A stretch of DNA of 64,000 bases from contig CM070874.1 of NCBI GenBank assembly GCA_036365515.1, positions 42,097,083 to 42,161,082 of the forward strand, read 5' to 3'. The translations under genes were made by a program, and so were the position numbers. Source of the stretch: Torymus aiolomorphi (taxonomy: Eukaryota > Arthropoda > Insecta > Hymenoptera > Torymidae). Shown in pieces: positions 12,105 through 25,190 of the stretch. Within the stretch, counting starts at the first letter, position 1. Each line of letters starts with the position of its first letter. The notes under the pieces are model-generated. The model saw only the letters and a list, made by a program, of their open reading frames with translations, was not told where the DNA came from and ran no database searches.

Positions 12105-12362
12105 TTATAACTAATAATTGTGCGTATTTCGTCTATACGCATTTTTGCATTATAAACAACTGCGTATTTCGCTTATACAAATTTTTGATATTGTAAATAA
12201 TTGTGCTTATTTCGCTTGTACGCATTTTTTATTATAAATAATTGTACGTATTTCGCCTATATGCATTTTTGTATGATAAATAATTGTGCGCATTTCGCAT
12301 ATACGCATTATTTATTATGAATAATTGTGCGTATTTCGCCTATACGCATTTTTTTATTTACT
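12105..12362. repeat. ~50-60-bp tandem repeat with internal palindrome
   Basis: About five to six units carry TGCGTATTTCGCCTATACGCA (variants), an inverted repeat able to form a small hairpin, spaced by ATTTTTGTATTATAAATAAT. No coding. Confidence 0.85.
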
Positions 12363-12814
12363 ATTTTTTTTTATTACAAACACATGTCAATTTGAACGTA
12401 ATTACGTTCGAGTATTTATTTATAATCACGATTTTTACTTATAGTATAAAATTACGTGATTAGTAATACTTTAAGTTTTGACATGTCCAACACCTATTAG
12501 CCAAAAACTACGGAGCGCACCACCTAAATATCGTCATCGGCTTCCCCGAAGACCTGGACCACGTATTAGATGCGCCCTCATATCCAAACGCAAAAGACTA
12601 CCAAGCGCACCTTCGCTCTTACTTCTACGATGTGTTTGTCTAGCTGATGTCTTCAGGACTTGGTAGTTGCGTTGGCTGCACTGGAGGAGAGTAGAATTAT
12701 ATGAAGACGTGTTGTCTTCTGCAGGAGCTCTTCGCCTAGGGCAAAACAAAATATATTAATAAAGTGTTAAGCAGTATAGGAATGAGGATAGCAGTATCGA
12801 CCTGCCAGGAACAG

Positions 12815-13235
12815 AGGAAGTAGATAGATGTAAAGTTAAAATATTTGTAGAGAATGGAAAGGGATCTTTGGAATGAAAAGTCGAAAAAGCGCATGTGCAT
12901 TTCCAACTAAGACCTCCCGACCCTCGCTTAAAGTTTACCAGGATGTCCACACACAACGCTGCACATACAGATGGATTGTATATTCAATTTCAGATATACT
13001 CAATTAGCCAGTATGAAGAAAATAACTTTTTTCTTGAAAACTCCTTGAAAAACACACAAAAAATGCAGTATCTCCACTCTTGCTGATTATTTAGAACTAA
13101 AACCTGGTATATAATCCCTCAGTATGTACAACATAGTGTGTGTAAAGTTTAAGATATTTGTAGAGAATGCAAAGGGATCTTTGGAATGACAAGTCGAAAA
13201 AGCGCATGTGCATTTCCAACAGAGACCTCCTCCTA
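12815..13235 (+). repeat. Two-copy ~95-bp direct repeat
   Basis: Blocks at about 12,835-12,910 and 13,148-13,230 share GATATTTGTAGAGAATGsAAAGGGATCTTTGGAATG and AGTCGAAAAAGCGCATGTGC. The second block is followed by a segment (GAACGTTCACCGTGAACG) whose complement also occurs near 28,880-28,905. Confidence 0.75.
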
Positions 13236-13375
13236 TGAGTTTGAAGTTCTGAACGTTCACCGTGAACGAAATGTCGAAAATTTCCAAATTCGGTTTTTTT
13301 GATATTATCTCTTAAAGATATGCATAATATATGTACAAATTGCAAAATAAGTTATTTCTAAAGTGATTATCCCCC

Positions 13376-14540
13376 CAAATCATCCCTAAAACCACCGCGA
13401 CTAGACAATAAATGACAAAAAAAAAAATTTTTGGTACCATGAGAGTTTATTAATTTACGACAAATTTTATGGCTGATATTTCCTCCAGATACTGCCCTAG
13501 CATTGAAAAAAAATTGTCGATATGAAATCCGAACAGGATCCTTCAGCTTGGGGGGTGCAAAGGGGCTAAAATATCGGAAAATACACGAAAAATACCGAGA
13601 AAAAATCGTGTCTCGTGAGTTTATTAATTTAAGGCAAATTTTATCGCTGATATTTCTTCCAGATACAGCTCTAGCATTGTAAAAGAATTGGCGATATGAA
13701 ATTCGAACCGCATCCTTTCGCTTAGGGGGTGCAAAGGGGCTAAAATAGCGGAAAATCTACGAAAAATAGCGAGAAAAAATCATGTCTCGTGAGTTTATTA
13801 ATTTAAGACAAATTTAATGGCTGATATTTCTTCCAGATACTGCCCTAGCATTGAAAAGAAATTGGCGATATAAAATTCGAACCGGATCCTTTCGCTTGGG
13901 GGGTGCAAATGGGCTAAAATATCGGAAAATACACGAAAAATGCGGCAACAAAATCGTATCTCGTGAGTTTATTAATTTAAGATAAATTTTATGGCTGATA
14001 TTTCTTAAAGATACTGCCCTAGCATTGTAGAAAAATTGACAATATGAAATTCTAACCGGATCCTTTCGCTTAGGGGGTGCAAATGGGCTAAAATAGCGTA
14101 AAATACACGAAAAATACCGAGAAAAAAATCATGTCTCGTGAGTTTATTAATTATGACAAATTTTATAGCTGATATTTCTTCCAGATACTGCCCCAGTATT
14201 CAAAAAGAATTGGCGATATGAAATTCGAACCGGATCCTTTCGCTTAGGGGGTGCAAAGGGGCTAAAATAGCGGAAAATCTACGAAAAATAGCGAGAAAAA
14301 ATCATGTCTCGTGAGTTTATTAATTTAAGACAAATTTTTTGGCTGATATTTCTTCGAGATACTGCTCTAGCATGGTACAAAATTGGCGATATGAAATTGG
14401 ATTCGGAACTTTTCGCTTGGGGGGTGCAAATGGGCTAAAATAGAGAAAAATACACAAAAAATACCGAAAAAAATCAGTTCTAGAGAGTTTATTAACTCGA
14501 CACAAATTTTGTAGATGAAAATAATTCATTATGTTGCTAT
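13376..14540 (-). repeat. ~174-bp satellite array, about six copies
   Basis: The landmark GAGTTTATTAATTT recurs near 13,443, 13,617, 13,791, 13,966, 14,138, 14,312 and 14,486. Each unit also has CTGATATTTCTTCCAGATAC, GGATCCTTTCGCTTAGGGGG and GGCTAAAATAGCGG. It is the inverted counterpart of the short array at 4.7-5.2 kb, and the outer flank (13,300-13,375) also matches that array's flank. Confidence 0.92.
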
Positions 14541-16255
14541 AAAAATTGTACTATTACAAAGCTTGCTCTAGGAGGAAGCAATTGGTTGGTTAGAAATTTC
14601 ACTTGAATCAGAACAGTGTTCATAGTCCTTCATTGTTACCTACAGATAACTTTTAATATTTTTCTGTCATACAAAACCACATTTCAAATGATACTATTTA
14701 TACTTATATTTTTTATTTAAATATTTCATTATTCCAAACTTTGCAGGTTTTATTCGGTCCAATCAGTCAAGACCGTAAGCGAAAAACTGAAGTCACCGTC
14801 GACCAATCGGGCGCTCCTTTTAAACTGACTTGGCCAATCGGAATGGTTTTATTTCGGCTATGCGACTTTTAGTCGTGAAAAAATGCATGTTTCAAGCAAC
14901 TGTCAAAAAAAAAACTATTTTGACGCGAACAAGTATAAGACCATGGTACCATGTAAAGTAACACCAATCCTTCTGTTAGGTGCGCCTAATGTAATTTTTT
15001 TTCTCATTTAATTAAAGCTTACAAAATATAGTTTCTTCTTATACTTAATAGTATATTTCGATACATGTGGGAAAGTATTGATTCTAGCACACGAGTGTAG
15101 AACAATCTTTCGCACGTGTATAGAACGATATATCTATACAGGGGAAGTAAAAGCGATTTTAAAAGTTTATGTATATGTAAAATCGCATTTTAGGCATGCT
15201 GAATCGAAAAAATATGATTATGCATGTACTGATTACATCCATTAGATTTATGGCCTACGAGATGCATTTCGCATACTTTACGGAATTTAGCGTACGTTAC
15301 TCAAGCAGAGAAAATCATTTACATCGGCGAAAAATTTTCCTGTTAGTTTTTCTAAAAAAGAAAAAATGCTCGTGCATAAAGATCGGAATTTCGTGTCAAT
15401 GACTGGAGGTTTTTCGAAAAATACAGTATTATAGAAACGAAAAATTACAATTGAAAATCAGATTTGACAATATAACGGTATTATTCTTAATAATGTATGC
15501 AACAGCAGAAACAATAAGTTCTGTCTGATTCAAATTTCTTTGAAATCCTGAAATCTACTCATCACATACTAATGATTTTACAGTCGCTTTTATTTTAAAT
15601 AGTATGAAAACTCAATTGTTGCCGAATCTTAATGCGATTGTACACACGTATATCGTATATATAATATCACCACGGAAAATTGTGATTTGAAAAAAACAAT
15701 GGAACAATTCACATCTGAAATATCTTTATGATTTATGAACCAATCTTTGCAGCGAACAAACTAGTGCGATAGATGTGTAAACTCTCCCACTTAACAAAAT
15801 TAATATTACATTTGAATCTCATTTACTCCACCTATCCATACAAAAAGAAATTCGACTATTTTTACAAATGGATTTTCTCTCTGAGAAAAAATAAGATCAA
15901 CAGTATTTAACAAATTATAAATGTTTTCATAATATACATCAAAAATATTTCAATACTATATATCTCTTTCTATTTTTTAGATTAATCTATTACATGACAT
16001 CACGTTTTAGTCTATACTAGAATATAACTATTAACGCCGCTTTTCTCACACTATGAAGAATTGGCTTTAAGTACGTTAATTATTTAACGTACAACTAACA
16101 TTAGTTTTAATGTACAAAAAAAGAAATAAACAAAATTTGAAAAATTACTCTTAAACGAAAAAACAAATTTTTACCGTTAATTATAATTTCTTTTATTGAA
16201 AAGTTGATTTTAGCGTTTTGTTTACTCATCTATTAAATTACGAGCTATAAGTGCG
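14541..16255. other. No gene recognised; CCAAT-rich patch
   Basis: This is AT-rich sequence without a credible reading frame. Between about 14,757 and 14,850 there are three CCAATC motifs (TCCAATCAG, ACCAATCGG, GCCAATCGG), a density suggestive of a promoter, but no gene follows on either strand. The ~68-residue frame near 15.2 kb has no recognisable features. Confidence 0.3.
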
Positions 16256-16588
16256 CCAAATTGGAGCGAAGTGGGAAAATCGGGAAGTGATGGCCTATGC
16301 TCGGCTAGCGTTGGCTCGCGCGACTCCGCTACGCCCGAACACATAATATAGATATCCATTCATATACACACGATCAGTGCGACTTGAGTCGCGACGGAGT
16401 GGGAGAAGCGGTAGAAGGTGGTTCGGCTGACGCAGCTCACGAGAGTCGGCGGCGCTCGAACAAAACTGTATACAGCGCGCGATCAGTTCCTGGAATCGCT
16501 GCGGAGCGGGAGAAATCGGAGAGAGTCGGTACGGCCGTATGGCCGCCGCTGGCTCGCGTGAGTTCGCTACGCTCGAACCTCGAACATG
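16256..16588. repeat. GC-rich imperfect repeats
   Basis: This local GC-rich island is built of two to three imperfect units sharing CTGGCTCGCGyGAsTyCGCTACGCyCGAAC and GAGCGGGAGAAATCGG-type segments. Open frames on both strands are a by-product of high GC. It abuts the left end of the transposon copy at 16.59 kb. Confidence 0.55.
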
Positions 16589-18222
16589 TGAGAGCATCCG
16601 CCGCAGAAGCGGGCCAGCAGGCGCACGCGGCGCATTTTTGGGCGTAAAATACGCTCTGTTTAACTCGCTTATAATCGCATGAGGAGTCTCTAAAAGAAAA
16701 ACAAAAGACATATATCGATAGACTTTTTCCTGCTCTTTCCAATGGTGCTATGTTTGTTACTCCGAAACACTTTCTTCTGGTCGGAAATTCAAGTTGAAAG
16801 TTCAAAGTCATTTTTCTCACAGTAAATCATGTTCTTTTTTCAAAAGGCATTTTACCATTGGAAAGTACAACTCTTAAGCTTCAAGACCCTAATTTTTCGA
16901 GTTGGAGAAATGAAGGATTCAAAAGTAATAAGAATAAAAAAAGAGGCGAGCGGCCGCGGGTGCTCTTCGCGCTGCGCCCCAGCGGGCTCTCAAACATCAT
17001 TTTTATTAATATAGGTTATATATTTCACTTTTTTAGAATTTTTAATTTCTCTAGGTTTTTCAGAAAACTATGCTTTCATTGGATAATATATGGCGCAATA
17101 ATTTTACTATAATAATAATAATCAATGTAGTTTGACGACAATAGTCATTTACCATAAAAGATCGGATTCTAAAATTGAACACAAAAGAATGAAAATTTTT
17201 TCAGACAATTTAATTCACGATGCCGTAGCACTTTACCTAATGCAAGAAATAATAATTAATTACATTAAAAAATCTTTTGATTTCGTTAAAGAAGTAAATG
17301 TTTAAAAAATATACACAACTTCTAGAACCTTCTTCATCACTATGAAGATTTTTCTGTTAAAGTGGTATTGTCATCGGACTGCTCACGGAGAAAATGGATG
17401 TGATAGAATTGGTGCTTTCGTAAAAAGTAATGCTAGGCGGGCAAGTTTGCGGGAAGTATCCGATAATTATATACCAACGCCACAAGATCTTTACGAGAGG
17501 TTAACAATATTTTGAAAATATTGTTTGCTTCTTCTCATCAAAAGATGAATATTTAAAAACTATACATAAACTAAAACAACGGTTAGATTCAGCAAAAACA
17601 GTGCCTGAAACTCCATCGTTTCACTATGTCAAATTATTAGCAGATACTGGAAAGTTAGATCTAAAACGATTTTCGGTATCAGGAATTTCCCAATTGTATC
17701 ATACCTATTCGAATAAAAAAAAAAAAAAATTAGAAATTAACAGGATTTAAAGTTAAATTTGTGACCTACTAATAAAAATGATGTTTGAGGCTTTATTGTT
17801 TAATGATATTTTTCAGTATGAAAAACCGAAATGGTTCACTACATTTATTAGTATAGAGCTCGCTCGGGCGCAGCGTGAAGAGCGCGTGCGGCCGCTCGTC
17901 GCTGTCTTTGTTACTGTTGAACCCTTCATTTCTCGAACTCAAAAAATGAGGGTTTTGTAGCTTAAGAATTGTACTTTCGAATGGTAAAATCCATTTTCAA
18001 ACAAAAACATGATATACTTTGAGAAAAATGACTCTGAACTGACAACTTGAATTTTCGACCAGAAGGAAGTATTGTTTCGGAGTAAAAGCAATAGGAACAT
18101 TGGAAAGAGCAGGAAAAAATCTATCGATATATGTCTTTCATTTTTTTTCTTAGAGACTTAGCATACGATTATATGCGAATTGAACAAAGTGTATTTTACG
18201 CTAAATATGCGCCTCCCATTAT
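16589..18222. mobile_element. Decayed long-TIR transposon copy (about 1.6 kb)
   Basis: The left arm (16,589-16,990) and right arm (17,855-18,222) are inverted repeats. They share the family blocks TATATCGATAGACTTTTTCC, CTCTTTCCAATGGTGC and TGGAAAGTACAACTCTTAAG with the elements at 38.4-39.9 and 41.4-44.8 kb. Between the arms lies a decayed transposase piece in plus orientation. Confidence 0.8.
17190..17735 (+). pseudogene. DDE-like transposase remnant
   Basis: Plus-strand reading gives DNLIHDAVALYLMQEIIINY, then after breaks RTAHGENGCDRIGAFVKSNA and LREVSDNYIPTPQDLYE. These align in order with the transposase at 42.4-43.4 kb (same HG..CD.IGA.VKSNAR block). Many stops and at least two frameshifts are present and the N-terminal half is gone. 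Confidence 0.8.
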
Positions 18223-18699
18223 AGGTACTATATGATCGCGATCAGTATGACGTGTGACACTGCCTGTGGCTGGTGAAGGCTGGGGGAAACGTTAGCTCGG
18301 CAAGTGTTCTATTTGCATAGCATTTATATAGTTTCTACTTGCCGAACGTCGCTAAGTACATGACGCGCGTGATTCCTATTTATTTATTTTCTTTAACAGA
18401 CTGATTACATTATCGATATTTACGGATTTAATTACCTATTCCTTGATGTGAGAGTTTAATTTTCAAACAAGTTATTTACGTTTTGTCATTTTTTTCATTT
18501 ACACGTAAACAATGAACATTCGTTGTACAATATTATAGTCAAATTATAAATTTGTATACCCTGTAACAGACCAAATTTTAAATTGAAAACATGTGTTGCT
18601 ACTGCCAACAAAGAAAATATAGAAATATTATATTATAGAAGCTTTAAAATATAATCATAATTTTAAATAGTTTTATTTAAACATTAATTTAAATCTTAA

Positions 18700-19241
18700 G
18701 GTAGTTCTGTAATGTATCAAAAAGTGGGTTTCGAAAGTAACAAAATTCTAAGGAGTTTTTTTTTTATTTTTTAAAATATATGTAGCCAACCTAGTTTTTG
18801 AGATAAAAATTATTGAAATTAGTCATTTTTACACTACAGTTAATATGAATCATATCAATTGTGATGAAAAGTAATAAAGTTTGTTACTTTAAAAGTTGGT
18901 TTTAAAAAATAAAAGTTATGTTATTAAACAAGAAATTCTGCACTTTCTTATAAGTACAATAAAATGTATTACGACGACCTTTTTAAAACGGTATTTATTG
19001 TTGAGAATAAAAAATCGATGTTTTCCTAACCTATTTTGCGTTAGTACGGGAATCACGTGTTTGTGCAATTAGAAATTATTTATTTTCTACTCTATGCTTA
19101 AATTATCCCTTAACTTAAAAAATCATATAAGTTCATAAATAATTTTTTCACACACGATTTGACTAATTAAAATGTTAAATAATACTTATTGTTTCATGAT
19201 CGCTGCATTGACTCACGAGTCCTTACAGTACTACCTTACCT
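18700..19241. mobile_element. MITE (about 540 bp)
   Basis: TAAGGTAGTTCTGTAATG at 18,700 has an inverted counterpart CTTACAGTACTACCTTACC ending at about 19,241. AT-rich interior without coding. Confidence 0.7.
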
Positions 19242-20554
19242 ATAAACTAGAAATGCCTCCATTTGATTAACATGCTAACCAAGAGAGTTGTTCTATTCAA
19301 AATAGTTTAATTTTATTAAGATATCTCTTTATGTTTTTCAAACATGAACTATGGACAGCAAATCACTTATTAATCAATAATCGCTATGGACAAATTACAG
19401 CTATCAAAATTGTTTTGTTTTTTATTAAATAGTGAAAAACATAATACTACTAGAAAGTTCATTAATAATACATAAATAATATGAGCTTTAATAGTACATA
19501 AAATGGAAAAATAATGTATTAAAAATCGAAAAGTCGATGTTTGTGATACAAACTGTTTACGGATAAAACGATTTCAGTAATAACTGAAAATTAATTAAGA
19601 AAGGAAGCAGTACTGGGACAAAGACAATTTTCGGATCAGTAGTAGGACAGCAATAAAAAATCTACAATAAACACTTAAGACGATAATGTCATTAATTTAT
19701 TAGCATTATTTGTGGTGTTTACTATGTAATCACTTCGTTATTTTGTTGATTTCGCAGATGAAAATAGTGCATAACATGGTACCAACTTTTCGAGACTAAT
19801 TTTCCGAATGCATATAGCAAAATCCTTGTCCCACATAAGGTACCTCTTGATTTCCATATCACAGTAGTGGGACAGTCCGAAACACGTTAAAAAGTATAGT
19901 CCCATTATTGCATCCGGACGGACGTCCTACTACAGCTCCCAAGTAAATTAGTGTGACCCACTCATCAGACAATAGTTAATTTCTTTGAATGCGATTATTT
20001 CAAAACACCAGCAACGAAAAAAACTTGTTTTTTTAAATAAATCTCCAAACACGAGCTATCTGCCTGCTGAGGTGATGACTTTTCATGTATTATACTTCGA
20101 TATGGTACTACAAAAGATTACAAAAAAATATCCTCGAAACTGTCCCACATCTGCATACTTTACCTTTTATCAATAAGCCATATTTTCAAAATCTTATTTG
20201 GCTTTTATAACATTAATAAAACCGAAGCAATATTGCCATTAAAAAAAAAAAAGATAAAAATATAATAACAAAAATCGAAAAATTAATGAGGTGCAATGTA
20301 CAATATCTCCTATGAATTATAAAGTTTCACATGGAACCGTTCTTGAGTAACTGCAGATTGAAAAAACTTTGAAAAAATGTACATTTCAAATATCTTTGCA
20401 CTCATCTCCCCTCCAGAAAATATAATAAAAAAAAAAACAAAAATTTTCGAATTAATAAACTCCCGAGAGCTGATTTTTTTTTCAGTTGTAATGGATTATT
20501 TTTCGCTATTTTATGAAAAACATACAAAAAAGGCAATAACTCAACACTTGCTGA
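19242..20554. other. No gene recognised
   Basis: AT-rich unique-looking sequence. Short motifs such as GGGACA/TGTCCCA recur (19,615-20,150), possibly remnants of an old inverted repeat. A fragment near 20,450-20,520 resembles one 174-bp satellite unit (AATAAACTCCCGAGAG). No supported coding. Confidence 0.4.
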
Positions 20555-20962
20555 TCGATATTGACTTTGAGGTCATGTTACCGTACTTAATTCATAAGAG
20601 TATAAGAATGATAGAAATCCGCTCCAATAATGCATCTCAGACATCTCATTTATGTCTGAGTTGACTTTATCTTTCTGAGAGTACTAGTCTATGTTTTTAT
20701 TAAACATAATTAAATAAAAAAATGAAAATATGTAACTTTTCAGTTTGACAGTTCTAAAAAATAAACAGGCAGTGCCTTATTACTAAATCTGAAAAATTGC
20801 ATAACTTCATTATTTTTTTTATTAAATTATACCTACTTACAAAAATATAAAATCAGCTTAAAAATTATGCCATGCAATGCATTAAGAAGCAGATTTCTAT
20901 CATTCTTATTCTCTTTTAAATTAAGTTCGAAAACACGTAACCTCAAAGTAAATATCAAATAT
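20555..20962. repeat. Foldback repeat (about 400 bp)
   Basis: Arms at about 20,558-20,640 and 20,870-20,960 are inverted copies sharing ATATTkACTTTGAGGTyA and AATAAGAATGATAGAAATC-type blocks. Probably a small non-autonomous element. Confidence 0.65.
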
Positions 20963-21837
20963 GTTAAAAGAGACCACAAAGTGGTCAGTATTAAAATACT
21001 TACAGACTAGATCTGGTTCCATGGATAATCTGGAAGATGAAGCTGTCAGATGCATGTATCAGGAAGACCTTCACTTAAGGTTGCCCACTGTAATGCCACT
21101 GTAATCACAATAGTAAATACTATGACTTCTAATTTCTTTATACGGCGTTTCTCAATTGGTTTTTTACTTTTTGCACTCTAAAGTAGATTTGAAAGTAAAG
21201 ATTTAGTATATCATATTTAATAAAATACATTCATTTAATAAGTTTGTGAAAGTGTTTAATACAGGTAGTGTACAATGAGTGTTTTATTGAAGTTTCAAAT
21301 TAGCTTGACAACGAGACAGTATTGTCAAGCACACTCTCTATTAATAGAAATATATTTTACACTACTCTAACCTCAAAATCATAACTTTAATATGATTATT
21401 CGGCTCTCGTGGTGTAAAATACGGTACGACACTGTTGCGTAAGGTGATTTTTACCGCATTCGACTTTTCGCACTCGCTTCGCTCGTGCGAAAAATGTCTC
21501 CTGCCGTAAATAATCACCTTCCACACCCGTATCGTAATGTACTATTGTCTCATACCCTGTCGGAAAGTGTTGTCTTCCCACTCTGCTCTCACGGCCGAAA
21601 GTGCCGCATTCGCATGCGCGTTTCTCTAATTTTCGGCCCGGCTGGCGCCGCCTGCGTGTTGCAGCCCTCGCTGCCGCTCGGGTCGCAAATCACCTACAGG
21701 CGGCGCTAGTCGGCAGAAAATTAGAAACGTGCATAAGCGTCGCAGTTTTAGGAGTGAGGTTATGTGGCACTTAAGACCCTGAGATCAGGGTGAAAAGACA
21801 ATAATATACTTTCCTCCAGGGAATACATGAGACAAAA

Positions 21838-21972
21838 TAGTATACGCAACACGGAAGGGAAGTAGAACATCTCAACCCGCGTGTTTACCGCCCTCGCCTT
21901 GGGCTCGGGCGTTAATATCGCACGCGGGTTGGGATGTCTTACTTCCCTCCCTTGGTGCGTAATGTACTATAT
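21838..21972. repeat. Small palindromic GC-rich element
   Basis: The sequence folds back on itself: AACACGGAAGGGAAGTA, ACATC, AACCCGCG on the left are answered by CGCGGGTT, GATGT, TTACTTCCCTCC on the right around a GCCC..GGGC centre. A related hairpin-rich stretch (CGCACTCGCTTCGCTCGTGCG) lies at 21,466-21,492. Confidence 0.65.
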
Positions 21973-22499
21973 TTCAAGATTCAGTTTAATTTATAATCAT
22001 CAAACCTAAAGTTACATCTACCTTTATAGGGTATAAGTTGGTTCAGACATATGAGGTACGTCTTGAACTTAACTATGTACTGTACTCGGGTTGATAAATA
22101 AGTAAATTAATTTTTGAATGACTTACTTTTCTATCATCTCCTCAAAGGTCTTCTTTATAGTAATATAATCCATCATCAAGATCCTGTCATTTTTACTTCT
22201 GTAGTCCAATCACCAATACGATCATGTCCTTCTTGTTTGGTATTTTTAAAGAAACAGGCTGTGTAACCATGAGCATAATTTATCACCTTGTGATTGATCT
22301 TCTAATGGTCTTGGGGGGCTTTCATCATTGTTAGCTGCGTGTTGATATTGCACTTTTAAACTTTATCTTGTGGAACTTGAGGTTACAGATACAGATACAA
22401 ATCTTTGCATAATTCTTCAATTGTAACTTTTTAATATGCTGCAGAGAAACGACAACTGTACGAACTCTCATAGGAATGCAGAAGCTACGGATCCATGAC

Positions 22500-23203
22500 T
22501 TATTTACAAGTTACATATCCATTCAGCAAAATGACGTTGAAAAGCTTTTGGACCGTTGTACATGAAATTACCACAGATTTCACAGCAGGGGTTTCCATCC
22601 CAACCAAGGGGCAAATTCTTAAGATTACAGGGCACCTCATTGTAATCATTTTCCTTAGATTCACTTGCACTTGCCGCAGAATCAGAATCTCCACGTTCGC
22701 CTTCAGTTCTAGTTTGCTTCCTCTGTACATTTTCTTTTGTGGCTACTCTCTGATTACATACTATTTGAGCAATCTTGCTACTTCTTTTTGCTTTCTTACA
22801 TTCTTACCCCTGCCTGGTTTCCTTTGATTCTTCTTTGCCAATAAAATAGGATCAAGTGTAGCCTTTGTGCTAAATAATCTTTGATCTTTTTCTTCCAAAG
22901 TATCACCGCACCAAGAGCCATGAGAGCAGACTTCAATTTATCCCAAGATAAGAAAGTACACAAATCTAAGTGAGCTCCAACATTGATTAAAGCACTGCCT
23001 GTTTCTTTAGGCCAACCGGGAAAGGTCCTGGTTTCTAGACCGCTGCTCTCCATAAACTGATCAAGCAGCATTTTCAGCCAATGCTCCGAGTTTATGGCTT
23101 CCCGATGGCTCGGTTTTTTGTGCAACTTCTCCTTCACCATCGCGTCGGCGAGACGTTCGCGCTCCTCGTGCAGCCGGCGCTGCTGTTCCAGCAGGGTCTT
23201 CAT
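22500..23203 (-). pseudogene. SF3A3 (splicing factor 3A subunit 3, SAP61; fly noisy) retro-pseudogene
   Basis: The minus strand begins with an ATG (23,203) and an N-terminus typical of SF3A3 (LLEQQRRLHEERERL), with an INSEHW block. It then jumps to TFPGWPKETGSALINVGAHL and LKSALMALG, which lie far downstream in the intact protein. It later resumes as NLPLGWDGNP and EICGNFMYNGPKAFQRHFAEW, the C2H2-type zinc finger near the C-terminus. SF3A3 is an essential U2 snRNP component of about 500 residues. Here there are several internal deletions, frameshifts and no introns, all consistent with a decayed processed copy. It is not functional. Confidence 0.87.
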
Positions 23204-24955
23204 CGTGAACGATCGTCGGCAGGACGACCGGGTGTTGACGCACTAGTTTATTTACGTTTGGGGTTGCAGGGATGGGAATAAACTTTGACTAAGTGTAGAA
23301 TACGTATACTGTATACGTATAGAATACGTATAAAAGGTGTAAAACTAGATTATGAGAATTATAAGTTACAATCGGTTTGAGAACGCGATTTGAAGCTGAT
23401 AACTCTATTATACCTTTGTAAGCAGTAAAAAGAAGTAGCAATCAATTGTTAAAATTAATAAATTCGCATTGGAAGCAATTGTAGTTAGGTTGGGAATATA
23501 GCCTATTACAGATATACCCCGAAGAAAGGTGCAAAAACAAAAATTGTAATTAGGTATAACTTCTTTAAAAATAAATAATAAGTCGTTTAGGTTTGATTGA
23601 CGAATTATAAATGTTTTGATAGTGGGATAGTCATACATAACCTAGCGATATTGTGTATGACTTACAAAATTATTATTACTTGATTATCATTTTTGATATT
23701 TTTAATTTTTATGTATTTATTTGCCTACAAATATATTTAATACTATCATTTATTAATGTAGGTTAGAAGTTATTAGCACCGTACATACCCTAACCATTAG
23801 GGTATACGGCAGTCCGCGACGCGATGTACTTAACTCGACGACGCGCGCGCAGCTGTGCTGCAGCCTGCAGCGCATACGCTTGGGCGTACAGGTGTCACGA
23901 ACCCAGTGGCCATAAACTAAAGTCTTTAATATAGAGCGGCAAGCGAATGTAATATTTGACAAATGAAATTCTAGAATGGCCCTAGAGTTTTATATAGGTA
24001 GTGGGATCGTCGTCCAATTAAGTACAAAAGTACAAATAGCACAAGAAATAAATTTATTACACTTTCTCAAATTATAAATTAAGTGACATAAATTGTTATT
24101 TTATAGTTTGAATTTCGATTTAAAGACTACGCTATCGTCTTATGCACAAATATAAATTTAAATAAAATTAATCAAAGATATAATTGATGTTACATTCGTG
24201 GATGGTATTAGTTATTACATAAAATTATTAATTATTAACTGGTTAACTTAAAAATCTTATCTATCTTTTACTCGATGCTATGTAAAAAGTATGAAAATTA
24301 ATATAAAAGTTAATTGAATGAATTAAATTTGTTATTGCGATTCAAAATCCTTAATTGAAATTAATAAAGAGAATTTATTACGTATTTATATTAAGTAATC
24401 TTACTAATCTTATATCTTAAATTCTTAAAGACTTATCTACCTCATTATGCTATTAAAATACAGAATTAATTATAAACAGTTAATTGATTTATACTTTAAA
24501 TCGTAAATTATTTATCCTTGAATTTAGATATTATGATTTGAAATATTTTAAAATAAAGTCTAATTTATATTAATTATTTTAATAATCTTAACTTCTTAAA
24601 ATCGTATCTAATTCGTTATTCTTTAAAACACAGAGTTAAATATAAAGAGTGAATTAATTTGTAAATTATCTATCTTTAAATTCGCTATTATGACTCGAAT
24701 CTCTTAATCGACTTAATGACGAGACGATTTGCAAATATACATATATATGTATATGTTATCTGATTTATCCGTCGGATTCGGTGTTGATTGGGGTTCTTCC
24801 TTCGATATGGACGGCCGTGGACCCAATTTCAATCACCTGTTGTCCTGGTATTCACCCTGAAGTCCCAAGGAAAACCACAGCCTCAAAAACCTTGGGCAGG
24901 ACAGCTCTCCCTCCTCTGATTGGTGAGGTTGTTAATCCTTTCGTTGTTGTTAACT
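23204..24955. other. No gene recognised
   Basis: AT-rich DNA with one GC-rich patch (23,810-23,890). A short open frame at 24,781-25,005 shows no recognisable domain. The stretch 24.0-24.7 kb is nearly pure AT with TTAATTAAT-type words. Confidence 0.4.
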
Positions 24956-24989
24956 TGTTGTTGATTAATGCAGTTGACTCGTCGAAAGA

Positions 24990-25190
24990 TCGTCGAAGTA
25001 ATTGAAACTGGTTGATGACTCGTTGAAACTTCTCGAAACTCGTCCAAACTCGTTGAAACTGGTTAAAGCTCGTTCAAACTTGTTGAAACTCGTTGAAGAT
25101 TGTTGAAACTTGTTAATACTTGTTAACAGTTAACACTTGATGAAAGCCGTTGAAACTTGATATAAATCGTTGAAAATGCGTTGATCTTGA
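24990..25190 (+). repeat. Short-unit minisatellite (CTCGTTGAAACT type)
   Basis: A run of about a dozen imperfect 10-14-bp units of the form CTCGTTGAAACT / TTGTTGAAACTT. Non-coding. It is followed by a moderately GC-rich segment with a TTTTATATGG TATA-like site (25,297), which may be the edge of an old LTR-like or promoter sequence. Confidence 0.75.

Noticed and set aside
16295..16820. Alanine/arginine-rich proteins on both strands
   Set aside because: GC-rich repeats overlapping a transposon arm; overlapping frames on both strands with no domain.
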